Source: Prevotellaceae bacterium | Lineage (GTDB): Bacteria; Bacteroidota; Bacteroidia; Bacteroidales; UBA932 | Assembly (NCBI GenBank): GCA_031259935.1 | Contig: JAIRKV010000284.1 | Location: 1-5,696, forward strand | Length of the DNA: 5,696 bases | Direction: 5' to 3' | Part shown: piece after piece, positions 1 through 4,967 of the stretch | How positions within the stretch are numbered: the stretch's first letter is position 1 | How the letters are laid out: each line of letters starts with the position of its first letter | Translations under genes and position numbers: made by a program | The notes under the pieces: generated by a model | What the model was told of the DNA's origin: nothing | What the model saw: only the letters and a program-made list of their open reading frames with translations | Databases searched by the model: none

Positions 1-393
1 TTTATATTTGCAATGCTTGTAATGATATTTACATACTTCTACACAGCCGTAACGGTTAATCCCACAAATATGGCTGAAGACATGAAAAAGAACGGAGGTT
101 TCATACCCGGAATAAAACCAGGTAAACGAACAGCCGAATATTTGGACAGCGTTATGTCGAGAATAACATTACCAGGATCGGTATTTCTGGCAATAGTAGC
201 AATTCTTCCAACATTTGCCGTTTTAACGTTTGGCATTGACAGACAATTCGGACAATTTTTCGGAGGAACATCATTGCTTATTCTTGTCGGCGTAATTCTC
301 GACACATTGCAGCAAATAGAAAGTCATCTCTTAATGAGACATTATGACGGATTAATGAAAACCGGCAAACTGAAAGGTCGCTCGGGAATGTAA
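1..393 (+). CDS. secY: SecY, preprotein translocase channel subunit (C-terminal part, 5'-truncated by window)
   Basis: This is the C-terminal 130 residues of the SecYEG channel, which moves unfolded proteins across or into the inner membrane. The reading frame is open from base 1, so the gene starts outside the window and the first in-frame ATG (base 13) is internal. Visible in order are a membrane helix (about residues 1-19, probably TM8), a cytoplasmic loop beginning NPTNMAEDMKKNGG and containing IPGIKPGKRTAEYLDSVMSR, a second helix (about 61-76, TM9), and a last helix starting FGGTSLLILVGVILD (TM10), followed by a short basic tail ending LKGRSGM. In the E. coli protein the cytoplasmic loop is the docking surface for SecA and the ribosome. 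The position matching E. coli Arg357 (GIRPG) is Lys here. The gene is followed after 26 nt by map, as expected at the end of the spc operon. Identification is very secure. Confidence 0.98.
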   Translation, partial: FIFAMLVMIFTYFYTAVTVNPTNMAEDMKKNGGFIPGIKPGKRTAEYLDSVMSRITLPGSVFLAIVAILPTFAVLTFGIDRQFGQFFGGTSLLILVGVILDTLQQIESHLLMRHYDGLMKTGKLKGRSGM

Positions 394-419
394 TATATAA
401 TTAAAAGTTCTTTAATTTA

Positions 420-1208
420 ATGATAAATTTGAAAACCGACGAAGAAATTGAAATACTGAGAGAAAATAACCTTTTGGTATCAAAAACTTTGGCAGAGGTT
501 GGAAAACACATAAAACCGGAAGTTACAACACTTGCGCTTGATAAAATAGCAGAAGAATTTATTCGCGACAACGGCGCAGAACCCGGATTTTTAGGATACA
601 ACGGTTTCCCAAATACACTTTGCATATCGGTTAACAGCGTAGTTGTACATGGCATACCATCAAACTGCCGCTTGCACGAAGGCGATATTGTTTCTATTGA
701 TTGCGGAACACGAATGAAAGGCTTTTATGGCGATTCGGCTTACACTTTTGCAGTAGGCAAAATAAGCACGGAAGCCGAAAACCTTCTGAAAGTTACAAAA
801 GAAAGCCTCTATAAAGGCATAGAACAAATAAATTCAAACGCACGAATAGGAGACATTTCAAACGCAATCCAAACACACGCCGAAAAACACGGATATTCTG
901 TCGTTCGCGAAATGATAGGACACGGAATAGGACGCAATATGCACGAAAAACCAAATGTGCCGAATTACGGCAAAAAAGGAAACGGCGCCCGACTGCAAAA
1001 CGGAATGGTAATTTGCATAGAACCGATGATAAATTTAGGCAAACGGAATATATACATAGAAGATGACGGATGGACAGTTCGTACTTGCGACAATAAATAT
1101 TCGGCACACTTTGAACTTGCTGTCGCCATACGCGACAAAGGAAAGGCTGATATACTGTCGACATTCAAATTTATTGAAGAACAGTTTAATTCTTCAGAAT
1201 ATAATTAA
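420..1208 (+). CDS. map: Type I methionine aminopeptidase
   Basis: Cytosolic metalloenzyme that removes the initiator Met from nascent proteins when the second residue is small. At 262 aa it has the usual length for a type I enzyme without an N-terminal zinc-finger extension. The five metal ligands can be placed: Asp94 (SIDCG), Asp105 (GDSAYTF), His168 (GHGIGR), Glu201 (IEPM) and Glu232 (HFELAV). The substrate-binding histidines His77 (VVHGIP) and His175 (MHEKPNVPNYG) are also present. The residue after Glu232 is Leu, where the family usually has His (the EH pair of E. coli 235-236). The ATG at 420 is the first start after an in-frame TAA at 402-404 and lacks a Shine-Dalgarno. It lies between secY (26 nt) and infA (27 nt), a common place for map in Bacteroidota and Firmicutes, which suggests co-transcription with the ribosomal genes. 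Confidence 0.97.
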   Translation: MINLKTDEEIEILRENNLLVSKTLAEVGKHIKPEVTTLALDKIAEEFIRDNGAEPGFLGYNGFPNTLCISVNSVVVHGIPSNCRLHEGDIVSIDCGTRMKGFYGDSAYTFAVGKISTEAENLLKVTKESLYKGIEQINSNARIGDISNAIQTHAEKHGYSVVREMIGHGIGRNMHEKPNVPNYGKKGNGARLQNGMVICIEPMINLGKRNIYIEDDGWTVRTCDNKYSAHFELAVAIRDKGKADILSTFKFIEEQFNSSEYN

Positions 1209-1235
1209 ATAAAAATATAGTAATAACAATAAAAA

Positions 1236-1466
1236 ATGGCAAAACAGACAGCCATAGAAAAAGACGGAATGGTAATAGAAGCATTGTCAAATGCAATGTT
1301 TCGTGTTGAACTGGATAACGGACACGTTGTTATCGCACATATTTCGGGAAAAATGAGAATGCACTACATAAAAATTCTTCCCGGCGATAGAGTGCGCGTA
1401 GAAATGTCGCCTTACGATTTGACAAAAGCACGAATAGCATACCGTTATCCGAATAAAAATAATTAA
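1236..1466 (+). CDS. infA: Translation initiation factor IF-1
   Basis: A 76-aa single OB-fold (S1-like) protein that binds the ribosomal A site on the 30S subunit and helps IF-2 and IF-3 select the start codon. The family hallmark is clear: HISGKMRMHYIKILPGDRV at residues 35-53, followed by VRVEMSPYDLTKARIAYR (53-70), matching the E. coli block around SGKMRKNYIRIL and TPYDLSKGRI. It is a few residues longer than the 72-aa E. coli protein because of a YPNKNN tail. The MAKQ start has an all-A leader (caataaaaaATG) and no Shine-Dalgarno. It sits between map and rpmJ, the standard arrangement in this operon. Identification is secure. Confidence 0.98.
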   Translation: MAKQTAIEKDGMVIEALSNAMFRVELDNGHVVIAHISGKMRMHYIKILPGDRVRVEMSPYDLTKARIAYRYPNKNN

Positions 1467-1485
1467 ATTAAAACAATTAAGCGAT

Positions 1486-1602
1486 ATGAAAGTAAGAGCA
1501 TCAGTTAAAAAACGCAGTGATGACTGCAAAATAGTTAAGCGAAAAGGTCGCTTGTATGTTATTTGCAAAAAAAATCCTAAGTTTAAACAACGTCAAGGAT
1601 AA
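1486..1602 (+). CDS. rpmJ: 50S ribosomal protein L36 (bL36)
   Basis: A 38-codon gene starting MKVRASVKKRSDDCKIVKR and ending NPKFKQRQG, the same length as and clearly collinear with E. coli L36 (38 aa). It is the smallest protein of the large subunit and binds 23S rRNA. In the zinc-binding form the ligands are Cys11, Cys14, Cys27 and His33. Here positions 11 and 33 are Ser and Phe, while Cys14 and Cys27 remain. A normal tetrahedral zinc site therefore cannot form, although two cysteines are retained. Bacteroidota L36 proteins commonly lack the complete site (recalled, not checked). Start ATG at 1486 lies 19 nt after infA; the stop is TAA at 1600-1602. The next gene, rpsM, follows after an unusually long 65-nt gap. 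Confidence 0.96.
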   Translation: MKVRASVKKRSDDCKIVKRKGRLYVICKKNPKFKQRQG

Positions 1603-1667
1603 TATTAAACAGCAGTGAAATCTAATGAAGATTAAAAAAACAGTTAAACAATTAAACAGAAAAATAA

Positions 1668-2045
1668 ATGGCACGTATAGCAGGTGTTGATTTACCGGAC
1701 AACAAACGAGGCGAAATAGGATTAACCTATATCTTTGGAATAGGACGCAGCGCATCACGTACTATTCTGGCGAAAGCAGGCATTGACGTTAATACCAAAA
1801 TAAAAGAATGGAATGACGAACAGATAACCGCAATTCGCAGTATCATTGGAAACGAATACGTGATAGAAGGAGAACTTCGTTCACAAATTCAGTTGAATAT
1901 TAAACGATTGATGGATATCGGATGTTACAGAGGAATCCGTCACCGTATAGGATTACCCGTGCGTGGACAAAGCACAAAAAATAATGCCCGCACACGCAAA
2001 GGAAAGAAAAAAACAGTAGCAAACAAGAAAAAAGCAACTAAATAG
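1668..2045 (+). CDS. rpsM: 30S ribosomal protein S13 (uS13)
   Basis: A 125-aa protein of the 30S head that contacts 16S rRNA and forms an intersubunit bridge to the large subunit, with its C-terminal tail near the A- and P-site tRNAs. The start MARIAGVDLPDNKRGEIGLTY and GIGRSAS (24-30) form the helix-two-turn-helix region. The C-terminal block GIRHRIGLPVRGQSTKNNAR (89-108) is nearly identical to the family consensus (GLRHRxGLPVRGQRTKTNAR). The tail KGKKKTVANKKKATK is strongly basic and a little longer than in the 118-aa E. coli protein. The start follows an A-rich leader (gaaaaataaATG). The stop is TAG, the only one among the operon genes here. rpsK follows after 8 nt. Confidence 0.98.
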   Translation: MARIAGVDLPDNKRGEIGLTYIFGIGRSASRTILAKAGIDVNTKIKEWNDEQITAIRSIIGNEYVIEGELRSQIQLNIKRLMDIGCYRGIRHRIGLPVRGQSTKNNARTRKGKKKTVANKKKATK

Positions 2046-2053
2046 TAAGTAAA

Positions 2054-2443
2054 ATGGCAAAAAAACAGGGAACAACCAGAAAAAAAGTTGTAAAAGTGGA
2101 AGTTGCAGGGCAAGCTCACATCCATTCAAGTTTTAACAACATTATCATTTCTTTGACAAATAACGATGGTCAAGTTATCAGTTGGTCGTCGGCAGGTAAA
2201 ATGGGTTTCAAAGGCTCAAAGAAAAATACGCCTTATGCAGCTCAAACAGCAGCAGCCGATTGCGCCAAAGTAGCTTACGACCTTGGTCTTCGCCGGGTAA
2301 AAGTATTTGTTAAAGGACCGGGCGCAGGACGCGAATCGGCAATGCGTACCATCAATTCTGCAGGAATTGAAATAACAGAAATAATTGATGTTACACCACT
2401 TCCGCACAATGGATGTCGCCCGAAAGGAAGACGTAGAGTTTAA
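2054..2443 (+). CDS. rpsK: 30S ribosomal protein S11 (uS11)
   Basis: A 129-aa platform protein of the 30S subunit, close to the mRNA exit channel and the 690 region of 16S rRNA. Its length equals that of E. coli S11. Recognisable blocks are AHIHSSFNNIIISLT (21-35), SWSSAGKMGFKGSKKNTPYA (43-62), VKGPGAGRESAMRTI (86-100) and the C-terminal DVTPLPHNGCRPKGRRRV (112-129). The Asn119-Gly120 pair matches the site where E. coli S11 carries an isoaspartate, so the same spontaneous modification is possible here (inference). Start context is agtaaaATG, 8 nt after rpsM, which suggests coupled translation. rpsD follows after 23 nt. Identification is secure. Confidence 0.98.
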   Translation: MAKKQGTTRKKVVKVEVAGQAHIHSSFNNIIISLTNNDGQVISWSSAGKMGFKGSKKNTPYAAQTAAADCAKVAYDLGLRRVKVFVKGPGAGRESAMRTINSAGIEITEIIDVTPLPHNGCRPKGRRRV

Positions 2444-2466
2444 TATATTAAAACAAATAAAAAATT

Positions 2467-3075
2467 ATGGCAAAATACATAGGTCCAAAAACAAAAATTG
2501 CACGTAAATTCGGCGAACCTCTTTATGGTCCGGATAAATACCTGGATAGAAAAAACTTTCCTCCCGGACAGCATGGACTGGCTAAAAAACGTAAAAAAAT
2601 ATCCGAATACGGTATTCAGTTACAGGAAAAACAAAAAGTAAAATATACTTACGGACTGCTTGAACGTCAGTTTCGTACATTCTACGAACGCGCTTCCAAA
2701 ATGAAAGGACGCAAAGGCGAAAACCTTATCATCTTACTTGAAAGCCGACTGGATAATATCGTTTATCGTCTGGGAATCGCACCAACACGCGCAGCAGCAC
2801 GCCAACTCGTAAATCACCGTCATATTGTAGTCAACGGCGATGTGTGCAATATCCCATCGTGTATCGTGAAAATAGGCGATGTTATTGGCGTTCGCGAAAA
2901 ATCAAAATCGCTTGAAGTAATACAAAACTCAATAAGCGGACTTGCCGCAAGCAGATATTCATGGCTGGAATGGGACAATACAGCGCTCGCAGGAAAATAC
3001 ATAAGCAAACTCGACCGCAGCGAAATTCCGGAAACTATCAACGAACAATTAATCGTAGAGTTATACTCTAAATAA
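2467..3075 (+). CDS. rpsD: 30S ribosomal protein S4 (uS4)
   Basis: A 202-aa primary 16S rRNA-binding protein that nucleates assembly of the 5' domain of the 30S subunit. The N-terminal part begins MAKYIGPKTKIARKFGEPLY and has none of the four zinc-binding cysteines of the C+ form, so this is the zinc-free type. PPGQHG (32-37) is the family motif. The S4 RNA-binding fold runs from about residue 92 to 155: ESRLDNIVYRLGIAPTRAAA, RQLVNHRHIVVNG and KIGDVIGVREKSK. In E. coli S4 also represses its own operon by binding the mRNA leader of rpsM. No leader of that type is evident here, but a hairpin-forming spacer directly follows this gene. Only Cys127 and Cys132 are present, in the C-terminal half. 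Confidence 0.98.
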   Translation: MAKYIGPKTKIARKFGEPLYGPDKYLDRKNFPPGQHGLAKKRKKISEYGIQLQEKQKVKYTYGLLERQFRTFYERASKMKGRKGENLIILLESRLDNIVYRLGIAPTRAAARQLVNHRHIVVNGDVCNIPSCIVKIGDVIGVREKSKSLEVIQNSISGLAASRYSWLEWDNTALAGKYISKLDRSEIPETINEQLIVELYSK

Positions 3076-3114
3076 TTGAAGGATTACCGAAGCAATAATT
3101 ATGCTTCAATCTTT
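3075..3114 (+). promoter_or_regulatory. Possible RNA hairpin(s) in the rpsD-rpoA spacer
   Basis: The 65-nt gap between rpsD and rpoA can form a hairpin with gaagca (3089-3094) pairing to tgcttc (3102-3107) around a 7-nt AT loop. It is extended by gatt (3082-3085) pairing to aatc (3108-3111) across a 3-nt bulge on the 5' side. A competing 7-bp stem pairs attgaag (3075-3081) with cttcaat (3104-3110), using the same 3' arm, so the two cannot coexist. The short ctttacaaactttt that follows is a poor U-tract, so a strong terminator is unlikely. An mRNA processing or stability element, partial attenuation or S4 control are all possible; the function is inferred only from structure and position. Confidence 0.4.
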
Positions 3115-3140
3115 ACAAACTTTTAATAAAATAAAAAAAT

Positions 3141-4139
3141 ATGGCAATATTAGCATTTCAGAAACCGAATCAAGTAATAATGCTTGAAGCAAACGATGTC
3201 TTTGGACGATTTGAAGTTCGTCCGCTGGAACCGGGCTATGGCATTACTGTCGGAAACGCGCTCAGACGAGTTCTGCTTTCATCGCTGGAAGGATACGCAA
3301 TAACGTCAGTAAAAATATCCGGCATTGACCACGAATTTACAACAATTCCGGGTGTTATCGAAAATGTAGTTGATATCATTCTTAACCTTAAAAAAGTAAG
3401 ATTGAAAAAGAATGACAGTATCGAAGGCATCGAAACAGAAAAAATAAACATTAATGTTTCAGGACAAACTGTTCTTAAAGCAAAAGACCTTAATGCCAAT
3501 ATGTCGGTATTCAAAGTTCTTAATCCCGCACTTGTGATTTGCAACATGGACGAAAATACAAAATTTCAAATGCAACTCACAATAGGGCAGGGCAGAGGCT
3601 GGGTCCCTGCCGAAGAAAACAAACTCGAAATTACCGAATTTGGCGTAATACCCGTTGATTCAATATTTACGCCGATTATAAATGTAAATTTTACAACGGA
3701 AAATTTCAGAGTAGAACAAAAAACCGACTACGAAAAACTGATAATAGAAATAACTACCGACGGCTCGGTACACCCAAAAGAAGCGCTTAAAAAAGCAGCA
3801 AAAGTATTGATTAATCACTTTATGCTATTCTGTGACGAAAAAATTACTGTCGAAACAGACGAAACCGTAACACCCGATGAATTTGATGAAGAACTGTTAC
3901 GCGTTCGTCAATTACTTAAACAGCGTTTGATCGACTTGGAACTGTCGGTACGTGCGCTTAACTGTCTGAAGGCTGCCGATATTAAAACGCTCGGAGAACT
4001 CGTAAAATTAAGCAGAAACGACTTGTTGCGATTCAGAAACTTCGGCAAAAAATCGCTTACCGAACTCGACGAACTTTTAGAAACCCTTAAATTATCCTTC
4101 GGTATGGATGTCTCAAAATATAAACTTGATAAAGAATAA
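3141..4139 (+). CDS. rpoA: DNA-directed RNA polymerase subunit alpha
   Basis: A 332-aa subunit whose dimer is the platform for RNA polymerase assembly. The N-terminal domain (about 1-235) has the dimerisation block RPLEPGYGITVGNALRRVLL (27-46) and IPGVIENVVDIILNLK (69-84). An acidic linker (about 237-252, ETDETVTPDEFDEE) leads to the C-terminal DNA- and activator-binding domain (about 260-325). In that domain LELSVRALNCLKAADIKTLG and FRNFGKKSLTELDELL keep Arg271, Asn274, Gly302 and Lys304, which match E. coli Arg265, Asn268, Gly296 and Lys298 used for UP-element binding. Length is normal for the family. The ATG follows an A-rich leader (taaaaaaatATG) 65 nt after rpsD, and rplQ follows after only 5 nt. 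Confidence 0.99.
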   Translation: MAILAFQKPNQVIMLEANDVFGRFEVRPLEPGYGITVGNALRRVLLSSLEGYAITSVKISGIDHEFTTIPGVIENVVDIILNLKKVRLKKNDSIEGIETEKININVSGQTVLKAKDLNANMSVFKVLNPALVICNMDENTKFQMQLTIGQGRGWVPAEENKLEITEFGVIPVDSIFTPIINVNFTTENFRVEQKTDYEKLIIEITTDGSVHPKEALKKAAKVLINHFMLFCDEKITVETDETVTPDEFDEELLRVRQLLKQRLIDLELSVRALNCLKAADIKTLGELVKLSRNDLLRFRNFGKKSLTELDELLETLKLSFGMDVSKYKLDKE

Positions 4140-4144
4140 TAACT

Positions 4145-4708
4145 ATGCGACACAATAAAAATTATAATCATTTAAGCAGACAGTCGGGACACCGTAAAGC
4201 CCTGCTTGCAAATATGGCTTCATCCTTAATTATGCACAAACGCATTGAAACTACCCTTGCAAAAGCAAAAGCACTGCGCATGTACGTAGAACCGCTTATA
4301 ACAAAATCAAAATACGATACCACACATTCGCGCCGTACAGTATTTGCTTATCTGAAAAACAAATATGCAGTATCGGAACTTTTTCGTAACGTAGCTCCCA
4401 AAATAGCAGACCGCCCGGGAGGATATACGCGAATATTAAAAACAGGTTTTCGTTTAGGCGATTCCGCCGATATGGCAATGATAGAACTGGTCGATTTTAA
4501 CGAAACAGCTCTTGCAGCAACAACTAAAAAAGAAACTAAAAAAACAACACGCAGAAGCCGTGCAAAAAAAACTACAAATGCAACCGTGATTGAAGAAACT
4601 ATAACCGAAAAAACAGTTCCTGAAACTCAAAATGAAGAAATACTGGACGAAAGTAAGGAAAAAACTGTTGCAAGTGTCGAAAATACAGTGATCGACGCAG
4701 CAGGATAA
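4145..4708 (+). CDS. rplQ: 50S ribosomal protein L17 (bL17) with long C-terminal extension
   Basis: Large-subunit protein that binds 23S rRNA near the peptide exit side. The conserved core occupies about residues 1-117: MRHNKNYNHLSRQSGHRKAL, LANMASSLIMHKRIETTLAK, AKALRMYVEPLITKSK, then RPGGYTRILKTGFRLGDSADMAMIEL in two overlapping family blocks. At 187 aa it is about 60-70 residues longer than typical 116-127-aa bacterial L17. The extra part has two halves: a basic Lys/Thr/Arg stretch (128-145, with TKKTTRRSRAKKTT) and an acidic Glu/Thr/Val stretch (148-187). Both look low-complexity and disordered. Tails of this kind occur in Bacteroidota L17 (recalled, not checked). The start lies 5 nt after the rpoA stop, so translation is probably coupled. 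It is the last gene of the operon and is followed by a terminator. Confidence 0.97.
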   Translation: MRHNKNYNHLSRQSGHRKALLANMASSLIMHKRIETTLAKAKALRMYVEPLITKSKYDTTHSRRTVFAYLKNKYAVSELFRNVAPKIADRPGGYTRILKTGFRLGDSADMAMIELVDFNETALAATTKKETKKTTRRSRAKKTTNATVIEETITEKTVPETQNEEILDESKEKTVASVENTVIDAAG

Positions 4709-4733
4709 TCAGTTTTCATGTTGTTTTAAAGTG

Positions 4734-4774
4734 GAAAAGGTTACCGGTTTACCGGTAGCCTTTTCTTATTTTCC
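4734..4774 (+). terminator. Rho-independent terminator of the ribosomal-protein operon
   Basis: The 5' arm gaaaaggttaccggt (4734-4748) pairs with the 3' arm accggtagccttttc (4751-4765) over 15 positions. All are Watson-Crick except one G-U wobble, and the two innermost bases likely open to give a 4-nt loop. The 3' arm runs into a T-rich tail (4761-4774, ttttcttattttcc). It starts 26 nt after the rplQ stop. Because the arms begin and end in A and T runs, and the neighbour gene on the other strand converges on it, it may also stop minus-strand transcripts, though the minus-side T-tract is weaker. Confidence 0.9.
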
Positions 4775-4967
4775 GTCAGTACGGCATTCAACCTGTTGAA
4801 TTTCGATATAGGATAACGTTTCATACCAAAACGGTATCAAAACAACCTGAAATGTAAAAGTATTTTGTTGATAATCAAGTTATACACATCGCATTTTGAT
4901 AGCAGGTTGGTATCACTTGCTTTTGTATCAAACCAAAACCGACAGAAATAATTTTGCTCATTTTGAT
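4775..4967. other. AT-rich intergenic region with short degenerate repeats
   Basis: About 190 bp between the operon terminator and the stop codon of the convergent gene, with no coding frame recognised. Contents that can be seen are: a small inverted repeat attcaa-cctg-ttgaat (4786-4801); an inverted repeat atacc-aaaac-ggtat (4823-4837); the 11-bp palindrome ttgataatcaa (4868-4878); a 9-bp direct repeat cattttgat (4892-4900 and 4959-4967); and caacctg at 4789-4795 and 4843-4849, with its inverse caggttg at 4903-4909. None is long enough to name as an element. This sequence would be the 3' untranslated region of the minus-strand gene. Confidence 0.6.
4880..4888 (+). promoter_or_regulatory. Single DnaA-box-like 9-mer
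   Basis: The sequence ttatacaca matches the general bacterial DnaA-box consensus TTWTNCACA. It directly follows the palindrome ttgataatcaa with one base between. The reverse complement of the adjoining ttgttgataa reads ttatcaacaa, one mismatch from a second box. A lone 9-mer in AT-rich DNA can arise by chance, and no dnaA, dnaN or box cluster is in the window, so binding is uncertain. Confidence 0.2.

Noticed and set aside
793..1164. Open frame of 123 codons on the minus strand inside map
   Set aside because: It lies wholly antisense to a gene with every catalytic residue in place. The translation is rich in Arg, Cys and Leu with no recognisable domain, as expected for a shadow frame.
394..1485. 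Internal promoters of the Bacteroidota type (TTTG at -33, TAnnTTTG at -7) in the short gaps around map and infA
   Set aside because: No gap shows both elements at the right spacing; the gaps are 19-27 nt of A/T-rich sequence consistent with simple co-transcription.
1625..1690. Short frame of 21 codons (MKIKKTVKQLNRK...) running from the rpmJ-rpsM gap into rpsM
   Set aside because: Its Lys-rich translation simply reflects A-rich DNA, it overlaps the rpsM start out of frame, and it matches no known small protein. A leader peptide cannot be excluded but nothing supports it.
4823..4837. Inverted repeat atacc-aaaac-ggtat as a terminator for the minus-strand gene
   Set aside because: Only 5 bp of stem and no following T-tract in either direction. 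The hairpin at 4734-4765 is a far better candidate.
4709..4967. Insertion-sequence remnant or CRISPR array in the intergenic region
   Set aside because: The repeats are at most 11 bp, irregularly spaced and imperfect; there is no transposase fragment, no target-site duplication and no regular spacer pattern.
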